Shown in pieces: positions 50,170 through 62,990 of a DNA stretch of 64,000 nt. The position numbers and the translations under genes are program-made. Position 1 is the first letter of the stretch. Every line of letters begins with the position of its first letter. Source of the stretch: Climacium dendroides (Eukaryota > Streptophyta > Bryopsida > Hypnales > Climaciaceae). The notes under the pieces are model-generated. The model was not told the origin of the DNA and searched no databases. It was given only the letters and a program-made list of their open reading frames with translations. Where the stretch lies: positions 27,633,345 to 27,697,344 of the forward strand of contig OX467089.1 in the NCBI GenBank assembly GCA_950106755.1, in the 5' to 3' direction.

Positions 50170-52034
50170 CACTACAACAAAAGCAGTGTTTTATGACTAC
50201 AAAATATGACTGCAGTGAGTCGTAAAATCAAAAAATACGACTCACGCAGAAATCACTGTAGATGACTTGGAATATGACTGACTCCATTCGTTTAGAAGCA
50301 GTCGCTTCAGACATTAGTCATATTGGCAGTCATATTTTTCGAGGGGTATAAATACCCATTTTTAGCCATAGTATGCCAATATGGCGTATACTTTGATTTT
50401 CCTAGGGGAGTCTTGACTTTTTTTTGAGTTGCTCGGGCAAACAAAAAAATCCTACGTGGAATATGACTATGGTCAGTCATATTTTTGAATGACGTGGAAT
50501 ATGACTACGGTCAATCATATTTTTGGATGACGTGGAATATGACTGCGGTTAGTCATATTTTTGGATGACATGGAATATGACTGCAGTGAGTCATATTTTT
50601 TGATGACATGGAATATGACTATAGTGAGTCATATTTTTGAATGACATGGAATATGACTGCAGTGAGTCATATTTTTTGATGATATGGAATATGACTGCAG
50701 TGAGTCATATTTTTTGATGGCATGGAATATGACTGAGGTGAGTCATATTTTGTAGTAATGTAGAATACGACTCTCGTCAGTCATATTTTATGAAATATGA
50801 CTCCTGTAAGTCATATTTTATGGAATATGACTTCTGTAAATCATATTTTATAGAATATGACTTCTGTAAGTCATATTTTTGGCTTCATGAAGTTGCAAGT
50901 AGCTTCCAATGTGTTTGTTTCAACTTTTGATGCCTGCATATACAATCAAAGAAATAAGAGGTTAGTTTTTAGTGATTGAACAACAAAGCCTAACCTTCAA
51001 AGATTTACAATCAATACAAAATATGTAGCTCAAGTTTAGGATAGGAAGAATAAGATTGATGATGGAGGAAACAAGAAAAAAAATATAAGTACTAAGAGAT
51101 AACAAGAATCAAAAGTTAAAATGCAATAAGGAATAAGAAGCAACAACTAAGCAACAACTAAGACACAATAAGAAACAATAAGCAATACAAAACAAGAAAC
51201 AACAACTAAGATACAATATGAGGCAACAATTAAGACATAAGAACAAATAAAAAGCAACAACTAAGATACAAGAAGAAACAAGAAGCACCAACTAAGACAT
51301 GACAAGAAACAACAAGAAATGAGAGTATAGATGCAACAAGAAGAAATAAGAAGCAAGAACTACAAAACAAGAGGAAACAAAAAAATAAGAACTAGGAAGA
51401 AGAAAGAGTTCAAATGCAAAAGAAAGAAAGAATTTAGATGCAACAATAAGAAACAAGAAACATGAACTAGAAAGCAACAAAAAACAAGAGTTAAGATGCA
51501 ACAAAAAGCAACAACAAGTGAGAGCTAAGAGACAATAAAAAGTAAGGAAGAAGAGCCACAAGAAGTGACGGCTAGGGTTTCAAAACCCTAAAAAAATGAC
51601 GGCTAGGGTATCAAAATCCTAAAAAAATAGTGACTAGGATTCAAAATCCAAAAAAGTAGGTGACTAGGATTTCAAAATTTTAAACAATGACTTCTCTATA
51701 TTTTTTTGGAATTGCCCAAATTTTTCTTGAATTGCCCAAAACAAAAAAAAATCACTATTATATGAAAATATTAGTAATAATATGACTCAATGTTCCCAAA
51801 CATGTTCCCAACGTTCCCAAACATGTTCCCTACGTTCCCTATGAAGTACTTTGGTATTCCTAATGGCCGAATAGTATACGCTTGTGAAGTACAAGGCGTA
51901 AAAATGACTGGCAGTCATATTTTGCAGTCATATTTCTCCCCAAAGTGTTGACCTTCAAGAATATGACTGCAAGCAGTCGCCAGTCATCCTCAGTCATAAT
52001 TTTGCAGTCATAAAACACTGCCATTGTTGTAGTG
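50170..52034. mobile_element. Non-autonomous CACTA (EnSpm) element, 1865 bp
   Basis: Starts CACTACAACAAAAGCAGTGT and ends with the inverse of CACTACAACAATGGCAGTGT; the inverted repeat runs about 30 bp with two mismatches. The 3-bp target duplication GTA flanks both ends (50167-50169 and 52035-52037). The left interior has an array of palindromic repeats (50457-50880); the right end has fewer degenerate copies (51900-52000). The middle (51060-51560) is a low-complexity A/C/G-rich stretch of aacaag/aagaaac words. No transposase frame. Confidence 0.95.
50457..50880. repeat. Subterminal palindromic repeats of the CACTA element
   Basis: About eight units of 37-38 bp followed by four of about 30 bp. 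Each has aatatgact and its inverse agtcatatt around a variable centre, often ctgcag. In EnSpm elements, subterminal repeats of this kind bind the TnpA-type protein. Confidence 0.9.
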
Positions 52035-52037
52035 GTA

Positions 52038-53405
52038 GCCTAGCTTACTTACTTATTGCATGATTTTAATGAAGTTTAAAAATTGGTTTGCTTAATATTT
52101 TTTAAATAGGATAATTGGAAATTTGGTATATGGATTCTTCTCTAACCATATTGTATTTTACCTCAATAACTCAAATTCCACATGTTGCTTCTACTAACTC
52201 TCTTGCGAACAATTGCAAGCCAAAAAAACATCCTTAAATTATTCCTCTACAATGTTAAAGCCTTCTTCTAATTGAAAATTTTGTTGAATAGTGAATTGGA
52301 GACAATCAATGACAATGTGCATTCCAAGGACATCTTTGTTAATAAATGAATTTCTTTAAGTCAAAAAACAAGGACTTAAGGACTGTAGTTTTCAATGTAA
52401 CTTACAAACTATGAAAGTCAATTCATTCAATTAATGGCATATTTTACATATTTTAGTTTGACATTTGCATATTTTAGGCTCAAATTTTTATAAAAGGTGG
52501 GGACAAGGAACATCTTTTACCTGTCCAACATTTAAAACATTAGGAAATAGAAGCAAAAAATGAGGACCTAATATGTAATTGTTTTTTGTATTTGGGCAGT
52601 TTGGGTACATAAGAAAACCTTTCTTTTTCCAAAAAATAAAATTTGAATTTGGTTTTCTATACTTGTATACATTTAAAAAATTATGAATCATTCTTCTTTG
52701 GTGAACAAATCACAAGATATGAAGAATTTAAGTTTACGGGTAGTTATGGATTTTGTACTATTAAATAAACCATGAAGTGTAGTATTTAACTCAATTATCA
52801 ATATTTTTTGCAAAAAATTTAGAACATCATGTGCAATTTTTAAATTAAAAAATTACAACCATTGGGATTCGTGTTTTCCAATTCAATACATAAATTTTAA
52901 AAAATTTAATGTTTTTAGTGATTCATTTCTTTTTTTCACATAGTAATTTTGTCCTACATGATGGACAATTCTAAATGATTTGTAAATTTTCAAGCATGTA
53001 GCGAATTTGCCTTGAAGAAAGAATTCAAACTTGCCAACTTGCCAATGATTACGTCATTTTCAACATTTGGGTACATATGTTTTCCAATTTAATTTTGAAA
53101 TATCATTCATGTACAAATCAAATGGTATGTACATGTCCACTTTTTTAGTCAAAATTTTAAAAAAATGGAAATGAAGCCAAAAATGGCCTTCCCAAAAAAA
53201 ACCAGTATATATTTTTAGTAACAAACCTATGGAGAAATGATACCACAAAGAGCATAGGTCATAACAAGCTATTAAAGTAATTAAGAATAGTACAACAATC
53301 ATTCATGGTACTACTTGCATTCATGGTAAGCCATAGGTGAAGTATGTGCTTTAAGAGTGTGCATTGTCATACTAAAGATTTGGGTTCAAAACCCATTGGT
53401 GACAT
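52038..53405. other. AT-rich intergenic sequence
   Basis: No gene supported; open frames at 52488-52691 and 53060-53302 are AT-rich chance frames. Confidence 0.5.
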
Positions 53406-53424
53406 ATGATCCCGATTACATCCC

Positions 53425-53940
53425 AATTACATCCCCATTACATCCCCACTCCATCCCCACTCCATCCCCGTCTCACATTTCATCCCGTCTCTCGATTTCA
53501 TCCCATCTCTCGATTTCATCCCATCTCTAGATTTCATCCCGTCTCTGGATTTCATCTCGTCTCTGGATTTCATCCCGTCTTTGGATTTCATCCCGTCTCT
53601 AGATTTCATCCCGTCTTTGGATTTCATCCCGTCTTTGGATTTCATCCCATCTCTGGATTTCATCCTGACTCTAGATTTCATCCAGTCTTTGGATTTCATC
53701 CAAACTCTGGATTTCGACCAGACTTTGCATTTCGAACTTTGGATCGGACTACAAACTTTGGATCGGACTACGAACTCTGGATCGGACTTTGAACTCTAGA
53801 TTTTGAACTATGGATTTTGAACTGTGGATTTTGAACTGTGGATTTTGAACTATGGATTTTGAACTCTAGATTTTGAACTCTGGATTTCGAACTTTGACTC
53901 AAACTTTAACTCGAACTGCGAACTTTGAATTTTGAACTGC
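53425..53940. repeat. 18-bp minisatellite grading into a 16-18-bp related repeat
   Basis: Begins with catccccatta/catccccactc units, then about 14 copies of an 18-bp unit (tctctggatttcatcccg and variants) to about 53710, then units of tggattttgaactc type to about 53935. The unit is a multiple of three, giving artificial Phe-His-Pro frames on plus and Lys-Ser-Arg-Asp frames on minus. Confidence 0.9.
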
Positions 53941-53959
53941 AAAGTCTGAACTCTGAACT

Positions 53960-54340
53960 ATACTTCCACCTCCCCGCGCAACTCCGAGGGGTCGGTTATG
54001 GGGTCCGTCTGTATATCCGTGGGTACACAGGGGCTTCTTCTCCCCACCCTGCTCTTCGTCATTTCTCACTTTCCATTTCTTCGACTTCCGTTGCTCTGCT
54101 TCGTGCTGCTGTGCTCTACTTTGCGCCGTGCTCAGCGCCGCTCCACGCTGCTTTGCTCCGTGTTGTTCCGCACCGCTGTTCTCTTCCGTGCTGCTCTGCT
54201 CTGCTTTGCGCCGCTGCCCTGCTCCACTCCGCGTTGCTCTGCTCCGTGTTGTTCTACGCTACTCTACTCCGCGTTGTTCTACGTTGCTTTGCTCCGTGCC
54301 TGCTCCGTACTATTCCGCACTGCCTGCTTTAGTTGCCGAT
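53960..54340. repeat. GC-rich degenerate repeat of ctgctccg/gttgctctg words
   Basis: Abrupt GC-rich island in AT-rich surroundings, built from variants of gctctgctccgtgttgttc. Three overlapping plus-strand frames are open and Cys/Leu/Ser-rich, which repeat composition alone explains. No family is recognised. Confidence 0.6.
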
Positions 54341-57218
54341 TTCAATCTAATTTTTCACTTGGCTAGTGGAAGCTAGGGGTAGTTGTTATTAGTGTGATTA
54401 TCTGAATGAGCTCCAGTTGCTAAAAATGTGCAAAATTTTTTAAGTTTCATGCTCTAGTAGCCTGGTATGCACATTCTCTCTGGGTACAAGTTGTTTTCGG
54501 AAGCAGCTTTGCTAAATGATTCCAGGTGCCACCAAGCGGCTATCTAGCGAGAGCATGACTGACTTTGAGAAGGAATCATGGAACAATGCGAGGTGTACGA
54601 TCCAGTCAAATTCAAGTGAATATGAGCTTGTTCTTATAAACTTGAGAGAAACTTGACCTGAACTATATAGACATGATACTTATAACAGCAATTCAGCATT
54701 TTGATAAGATTAAAAAAGTTGAGAATCTGACTCCATCAAAAACTTAAAAAATTAGATTGGAACCTGTACTAAAAGTCATATAAAAATTTAATATAAAAGC
54801 CATTGGCTGTTGTCAGTTTCCTCGAGCAACTTATATGGCAACAAAGATTCATCTGAAATCTCAAAAGAATCAAACAAAAATAAATTTGAAAAAATTGAAA
54901 ACCCTTAGAAGAATCATATAAATTTAAATTACAAAATTAAAAACCTCAAAGAAATCAAATTTAAATAAATTAATAATTAAAAATAATTGTAGAACTTATC
55001 ATACAATTCTTGATTCAAAAATGAATGTGAAATTATCAATCCCCAACTCCCTAGCCCTCTTGGGAATGTGATTAGTGTGACTAAAATTAAAGTGAATCTA
55101 GATGTCCACTTCCATTTATACTCACTTGCTCATGTTTATGGGTCAAGTCTATAGTAGTGCAAAAAGCCTCTTGCGAAGGTCTAGGCAAGGGTAAATGTAA
55201 AAAAAAGACTCCCTATTTTGTGCCGTTTGGATTTTATTAGAAACATCTCTCTTAGTTAATTTGGGGCCTCTAATTGTAAATATGAACTTAAATTATTCCA
55301 AGAAAGTTTATAATACTTTGTTTATAAGTTTTAAGTTAATTGGAGCCAAAATTTGCCTACAATTGTCTTCTAACAAATCAAATTGAAATGAAATAAAGCT
55401 TTACATGTAGATTTCATTATACTCCTTAAGCAACTCATTTTTTAGAAACTTAAAAGCTTTTCTATAGGGATACAGTTTTGCACATTGCATCCTTAAAAGG
55501 ACCTTTTCAATCATAACTTCTGTAATTGGACTGCAATTGAGAAGAAAACTATATTTCCAAAAACTATTGTATCTTTTTTAATTCCAAAAAAAGTTCCACA
55601 AATTTTTGATGAATATTGCAATCGTAGGAGCCTACTCAATTCCATTTTGTTCACCAATGAGACAATGGTAGTATAGGGGTTACATTCATCTTCTATTGAA
55701 AATGAAATCATCTATGATTTATGGAAAAAAAATTAGAACTCAGGCAAATACAGTGCAATATGAAGAGCTTAAAGTGCCTACAATGTATTCAAATTGTAGT
55801 ATTTTCTATTGGAATTTTGGAAAAATTTCATTGTATCACAATACTAATTATATTTTTATTTTAAATTCAAATAAATAAATAGACATAGAATTATGATTGG
55901 AAAAAACAATGAATTGAATAAATATTAAAGTAGAAATTATGAATGAATTTTAAAACTTTTTGATACATTTATGTAAATACCTTTTTCTTTTATACTAGCC
56001 ATATTCAATGGAATTTCATATAAATAAAGTGATTTTTTTGTCTTCAATTGCCATGTTCTATGTAAATTTAGAAACATAAAGTAATAAGTAAAAATAACTA
56101 TCATGTTATATATTAAGTTTTTTTATGAAAGTTTTTTTGATATATACATATATAAAGAGGCAATTGCCATTGTATTAATGATATTTGCAGTATACATCTA
56201 TCTCCTTTGAAGTCCAAGAAGGTCAATGTTTTTTTCTTCTCATAGAAATTGTTGGTCATGGCATTCATATCATTTCACCTCAATATATTTTAAACCAAAA
56301 AAAGACTATCTAACAATTTCTTAGTGTCACTATGATTATGGTTTAAGGTTGAAGTGGTAGTTGTTTTTTTAAAAGCAAAGGATGTACAACATGTATGTTG
56401 TTGCTAGTTGTATGAGTTTTGGATATAATAATGTGATGGTTCCAGAAGCTATAGATGCTTTATCAAAATTCCAATAAAATATCATTTGCGTGTAGTATCT
56501 AAATAAATTTTAAAAAAGAAATCGAAGAAGATGAAGTACAAATACTATAGATTCTGAAAGTAGATTTAGTATTTCTGAATGTGCAAGTAGTGAATACAAA
56601 GGCTTCTACCTTTTTGAAGTTCAAGATGGTGAACTTAAAATTGCATTTCTATTTTTTTGGTACCAAGGTCCAAATGAAAGAACTAATAAATGATTTTTGG
56701 AAATTTAAACTGCAGAGGAAGAAGGACTAAGCAATAAGAGAAAACAAAGAAGTGCACTCCAATAAAGGTAGAAATTAGTGTGCAAGTATCTTTGACAAGG
56801 AATTATTACTAGCATTGAGGACCATTTGTTTTGTGTTCTATGAAATTTGTAATGATTGCAATAACACTTGGACAATATAATTTGATGATAGGGAATTGAA
56901 AGTGATAGTAGTAGCAAACTTTATGTAAAGAATAGTCCTTTCAAGATCATATAGATGAAAGTTTATTAATGAAGGTTACTTATTCCTATACTTGCAAATA
57001 ATATTACTTTTGATTACAAAGGGACATCAATTCAACTAATGCAGAGAAGTTCACAAAGTAGAGAACATTCTGAATACTGTGCTTCTATAATTTTATAATA
57101 TTTCTATCATCAAGTTCATTTTATTCTTGTATATTGTAATTGTTTCAACTTGCAAGGGGCTTTCATGAAAGTGAATATCCATGTCACATTGAATTGGATA
57201 TGTGAATTTTAACTTTGA
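54341..57218. other. AT-rich intergenic sequence
   Basis: No gene supported. Open frames at 55511-55711, 55696-55878 and 56705-56917 have no family resemblance. Confidence 0.5.
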
Positions 57219-60200
57219 TTTTCACATTTTAGATATTATAATAGTTCAAATGGATGTGAAAACCCTATTCAAATACTAAAGGTTTTTTGTTGTATGATGC
57301 TAAAAAATAGGACTACCATGGCCCCTAAGATTTTCAGTACATGGATCGAGCATGGATGGTGGATTGTGGCAATGGACCCTGGGACACCAATGTTGTGGAT
57401 CATAGAGCGAGCATTGCAAGATGGTTTGCATTGGGTAGCCATAGGGCATGAACATGGGAAACTACTCTCAATTACCACTACACCACAAAATGTGATTTTC
57501 TTGCAAGTAGCAATGGAAGAAGGGAAGACTTGCAAGTTCCAGTTGCAAAGGCAATTCATGATGGCAACTATTCCTCAGTGTTGCTTGGATGTTGATAAAC
57601 CTATGCGGGTTTTATGTAAACTTTAGGAGAATTGGACCTCTATGCCTGAGGAGCTTCAAAGTGCACGCAGTGAAGCGGTGGAAAGGTTTCAAAAATAAAA
57701 CCCAAAGGATGTTGTACGAGCTCGAAGACTTTTGCAAGAAATGTTGGCATATGAAGAGTTGAAAAGAACGGCTCCACAAAATGTTCTTGACAAAACTCCT
57801 CCACTAGTTCCTAAAGAAACTGATCCTATATATAGGGTTCCAGCAAATCCAGTGAATGTTTATTGGGTGCCCATTGAAGAGCGTCGCAAGAGACGTACAG
57901 CATCAGAATCGATAGAAGATATTACATCTTCCAATCCAACAGCACAACAAAGAAATGTCAAAAGTATTCAAGGTATGAGATCACGAGAAACACATGCTGT
58001 GCACTCAACACCAAGAATAGATACATCTGTTGAACTACCTCTACAAAATACATCAACATCTGCACAAGGTGGTTCATTGATAAGAGAGAGGGGTACATTG
58101 TTGATGGAGAAAAGTGGAGTTGAGTCATCAGGAGCAGCTACAACATGTCTTCGTACACTCCAAACAGTTGGAGCACAAAGAATATTGTTACCACGTGGAA
58201 GAGGAAGGAAAGTTGTGCAACGTGCTCATTCCGAAGCAGCACCTTTGGGAAGAACGAGAAGGACACGTGCAAATGCAGATGATACTACAAATAATGTGGA
58301 ATGTCTAGAAAAGTTAGGAGTTCTCAAAGAGGTCTGTGATGATGGAGAGGATACAGTGGTACAACACAAGTCAGCAAGTGTTGGTCCACTTGTAAAATTT
58401 CCAACACATGATGAATATTTGGCTAGATACATTTGGGGAATGGACCTTGTTTTTTCAGCAAAGGTTGCAAACATCCGGGATGTTAAGAATGTGGAGACAA
58501 ATCACCGCGCATTGACAGCACGTCGCGTTGCAAAAACATACAAGCGACTTTGTGGGAAAGATGAGACACATATGTCAGCACTCACCCTATGTCCAATAGC
58601 TTATATTCAAATTGGTGTAGATGTTGATGGTGCTCCAATGCAAAGGAAAATTCCGTTTTCTCATGATGGTGCAGAGGAAAACTTTCAAGCAACATTTTTA
58701 CATAATGCTTCAGCAGTTCTTGATGATCCGAACATGACAAAGATGAATTGGTTGCAAAATAATATCATTTGGGAACCTGTAGATGGTCAACATGTGGTTG
58801 CGGCATGTAAACAAGCTGAGTAGGAATATAAGGCGAGTTTGATGAAAGAAGAAGAGTACAAGAAGAAGTTTGCAAAGAGGAAGGCTCGATTCCTTACCTA
58901 CAATGATCCTAAAGTTTATATAGAGGCTTCAGTACGAATAAATGCACGAGAATTTGAAAGAACATTTTATACCAACATGAAAGAAGATTTGATGAAGCTA
59001 CGAGCTATTTGGATAGCATGCGGTAAACCCAATCCTGAGGTTCGTGTAGATGATGTACAACGAGCCAAGGCTGTGACAATGGCAGCAAGCGCATTACATT
59101 GGACGAGGTCTTTTGGACGAAGTGTATCATTGAGGGTGATGTACAAAAAGATGGCTGAGTATACTCGTCATGCATGGCAAAAAGATGAAGTGGCCTATCA
59201 AGCAGTTCTTCAAGTTTGTCGTGATTATGAAGATGGGATTTTATGGTATAATAAAGAGGATATGCAAAAGTGGAAAAGATATGCCGACCAAAAATCCTTG
59301 GATCCAAACATTGACATCCGACAAGGGAGGAAGAGGATGAAACAGCTTTAGTTGAGACCTCTAATGAGGGTTCTAAAGACAATGTATTTGCGGTTAGCTA
59401 AGGAAATGGCTGCAAAACCTATGGTTGGTGATTGTCGTCCAAAACAAAGATTTTTCTTCAACAATGCAAGTAGTAATGCTCCAATGAAAGATATTTTGGC
59501 TTGGACAATAGATCGCATTCAACAGAAAGAAGCTGTACAAAATGCGATACGTTGGTTGATGGTTGATGCAAAGGTGGAAAATCCAAGAAGCATGCAAGAT
59601 TTCTTCCGCATTGATGTGCAAAAATTTGAAGGTGTGAACCGTACTCAATTGAAGGTACTTGCTGAAGTAGTTGATAAGAAAATAAGGAAAGCTTGGTCAT
59701 CTCCAGCAGTAAAGACAGTGGAGACTTTAGGTAGGTCAGCGAATTTAATACCTCCAATGATCAAAGATCATTATGCCAGCATTCAACGAGGAGAATCTGG
59801 TTATCAAGGCATAAGTAGGAATGTGAGAAACCTACAGGAAGTCGAATGGGATTGGCAGCTAAATGTACCATGTATCGCACATGGAGATGCAATTACAAGC
59901 GTTCTTGTTCGTTGTGAAAGAGGTTTTTTCTCACAAAGGGCTATCGAATTGAGAACCCCGTGCTTGTGGATATTCGGCTGTAGGCAATGTGGAACAGGAG
60001 GAGGTGATGAAGCATGGATAGAGGACGAGTACAGTGCAGTAATGGAAAAGTTACACCAATGGATGGCAGACACACATTGGTGGAATGCAGTGTTTTTATT
60101 TCCAGCAGGAGTTTATTTTGACATGGACTTGAAAGAGAAGATGGGACTACCAACAAATTGTACATGGCGTAGAGGTATGTGGGTTTTTCAACAACAAACC

Positions 60201-61964
60201 ATATCATCATATGTTGATGATTTGCAATACAATGAAGAAAGAGAGCACACAATACAAGCGATAGGGGATATTGCTATTGTAATGGTACATCCCCTTGCAT
60301 CAAAGGTGGTAGAAAACCTACAAAATAATTCTCAACAAGTACCAATGGTGTTTACGGATTCATGGAGTGAAGCTAGTATGCCTTGTGAAGTAGACAATCT
60401 GGAGAGAACCTCCCTTGAGTTGCAGAGGTTGGTTGCTACATATTTACCAGAGAAATGGGGGTTAATAGGAGTGGGCATTATGACAGCTATATCAAGTATA
60501 TTGAAGACTTCATTTGTGGGCAGTAAAGTGATTGTCATGGATGGATCCATAGATTGAACTCGGTTTTTGAACAATACATTGCAAGAAGTAAATCCTACAG
60601 GAAATCAAGCAGGGGCAACTACAGTGGTAGTAACTGGAAATGCAAAAGTAGTACGGCCGCAAAATATTGGTGCTCTTCATATAGGATCTTCTTCTGTTCA
60701 TGTGGTACATACGAGGACAAAAGAAGATGATATCATGGAAAAGATATTTGGAGATGAAGAAGAGGATATAGAAGATGGCGAAGATTTGTATTCAAAAGAT
60801 ACACTAGTAAAAGAAGGACACGAAGAAGATGAAGAAGAAGATGAAGAGGAAAAAGATACGGAGGATGAGAGTGAAGATGATACATCGAACTCAGAAGAAG
60901 ATACATCGGATTCAGAAGTAGACTCTGTAGAGCAAAATGATGATTCAATAGAAGAAGAAAGTGATTCATCGAAGAAGAAGGTGCTACGGGAAAAGAAAAG
61001 GAAGGGCATTTGTAAAAAAGAAGTACATGAACCTCCAAAGAAATTGAAAAACAGAAAACCAACATATGATGTATCGATGGTAGATGCATCTACAAATGTT
61101 GAAGCATCTATAGGACAGGCGAGTGTTCCAAAAAATAGTACAACAAACAAAGATATAGACGACATACTTAAACAACATTCTATTCAAAAGAATGAAGGAA
61201 GCAAAGATAATCTTGAGGCCATGCAAGAGGAACAAGGTAAATTTCCAGTGCAAACTGAAGTTGTTTCTTCTATGGAGGAAGTAGTGACGGAAATGGAGGT
61301 GAACATACTAGTTGAAAGAGGTACGGCCGACAAAGGAATAGAAGAAGTGGAACGTGAACTTTGTATGGATGTAGAAACTGTTCCTTTTGAAGAAGTGGCT
61401 CCTTCAACAGAGGAGGTAGTGATGGAAACAGAAGAGAATATTTCCTTGGCAAGAGCAATAATTTACGCAAGGAAAGAAGTAGATGCAAATATGGTTGACA
61501 GTGTTCTTGAGCCAAATAGAGGAGACTTGCCTTCAACAATTTCAGAAGACATGACTACCATAACAGTGGGAGGTGAAACACAAGTAGATAGGATGTGTTA
61601 TGCATGGGCTATGGTTGAAGAAGAAATGAGAAGAGGAGCAGATGGAATGTACTACAATCAAGAAGGTATTCGACATCGTCGAAAGGGCATTGAAGGGGCA
61701 TACGAATATAAACAAGTCACTTCAATATTGAAAGAGACGTCATCCATGAATCCAATACTTATTTCAGCAAGTGAAGGTCAAGTTAATAGGTCCTTGAATG
61801 ATGCAGAATTTGAAATTCCACCTGAAATTTCTGCAATACTAATTGCAAGACCTAGGGAGACTGAAGTAGATGTTCTATGGGGTCATGTAGGTTATGAAGA
61901 AGAAGTAGAGATAGAAACTCAATCATCAGGGGTAATTGCAGAGACACCGGACGCAATGGATTAG
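57219..61964 (+). pseudogene. Large single-frame gene with permuted DNA-methyltransferase-like core and acidic tail
   Basis: One frame of 1582 codons, broken only by stops at 57624 (TAG), 57696 (TAA), 58821 (TAG), 59349 (TAG) and 60555 (TGA), with no frameshift; final TAG 61962-61964. Order: a Trp-rich N-terminal part (EHGWWIVAMDPGTPMLW), a Ser/Arg linker, a helical part (to about 59340), then from about 59860 a methyltransferase-like core: HGDAITSVL, a beta-strand segment with RTPCLWIFG where active enzymes have DPPY/W, a Trp-rich middle, LERTSLELQRLVATYLP, and GVGIMTAISSI (motif I-like GxG) with a following acidic residue. Next come an acidic tract (60720-60960), a basic KKxKRK-type stretch (about 60970-61060, possible nuclear signal), and a low-complexity Glu-rich C-terminus. 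The N4/N6 type of permuted methyltransferase fits the motif order. The function is inferred, not established. Confidence 0.5.
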
Positions 61965-62447
61965 TATGTTGACAATTTGCGTACAAATATGTATAATAGT
62001 GCATCCTATTCTAATATATAGTTTTTATTAGTAGGAATAGTTATTATATTTAGTAATTATGGTATTTTGTGTGTTTATTTTGAGCTTTTCTTTTCAAATG
62101 TAGCAATGAATTGATAATAAATTGATGGTGTGCTATTTTTTAAAGTACATAAAATTGTTTCATAATACCATGGGATTGATTTTTAAAGCAAGACCAACAT
62201 TTGACTCAAAAGCCCAATTCAAAAATGTCGGGTACAAGTGATTCTTTGTTCAAATATACGAATTTGTTCATATTTCAAATGCATAGTTCATTACTTCAAG
62301 CACAATAGCATGCTATGTGCAAAAGAAATGATCTAATTATAATGTGCAATTTTTTTTAAAAAAGGCTTGACCCACTTCTAGAATTGGTATACCACATTTA
62401 TGAAGATTGGAAAAATGTGTCTTTTTTAGTGTTCGATTAATGCACTT
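61965..62447. other. 3' flank of the methyltransferase-like pseudogene
   Basis: AT-rich, no gene. Confidence 0.5.
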
Positions 62448-62472
62448 GGCCAAGTGCAAAAATTACGAATTC
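62448..62472 (+). other. 25-bp terminal motif shared with 45288-45312
   Basis: Identical to the minus-strand sequence at 45288-45312. Lies 484 bp downstream of the methyltransferase-like pseudogene in that gene's sense. Here it overlaps a palindrome (tgcacttggccaagtgca). Confidence 0.8.
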
Positions 62473-62990
62473 AGAGTTTCTTTCTGAAGCAAAAATAATT
62501 CCTCTTCAAACTAATAAGTTATTAGTTCAACATTCACTCATTTGTAACAAAAATCTTACCTTGTACCCTACTAAGGTAGCAGCACCTATATCTATCACTA
62601 TACCTATAATTGTCACCTCTAAATCTTAGAAAATCTTGGGAAGTTAATAGATGTGATTACAAGGATGTACTACATCAAAATACTAGATTCTAGTGTTGGT
62701 ATTAGATGCATATATAGTTGGCTCTTTAATCCTTGAAGGACAAACACGTAACCTTGGAAATCATCCTTTTTCATTACTGTGCAAATCATGGGCTCAAAGA
62801 AATAGCAAAAGCACTCACTAGAAGTCAAACCACTAGAAGATAAATGTGTTCCAATACAACTAGCTACTATGCAACCACAATTATCTTGTAACTGTAAGAC
62901 CTTTCTATTAGCATCAAATCTAAAGTAATTGTTTTATGTTGTTGTTTACTCCATTGATACATTATTTTAGTCATAAAGTAGTCAATCTAT

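Noticed and set aside
51109..51561. Two minus-strand Leu/Cys/Phe-rich frames resembling membrane proteins
   Set aside because: They are the complement of an aacaag/aagaaac low-complexity stretch inside the CACTA element.
53406..53792. 128-codon frame of Phe-His-Pro repeats (and the Lys-Ser-Arg-Asp frame opposite)
   Set aside because: An 18-bp minisatellite gives open 6-residue repeats automatically; no start context, introns or non-repeat domain.
53925..54376. Cys/Leu/Ser-rich frames of 80-135 codons in three overlapping frames
   Set aside because: All three frames are open because of GC-rich repeat words; no family resemblance.
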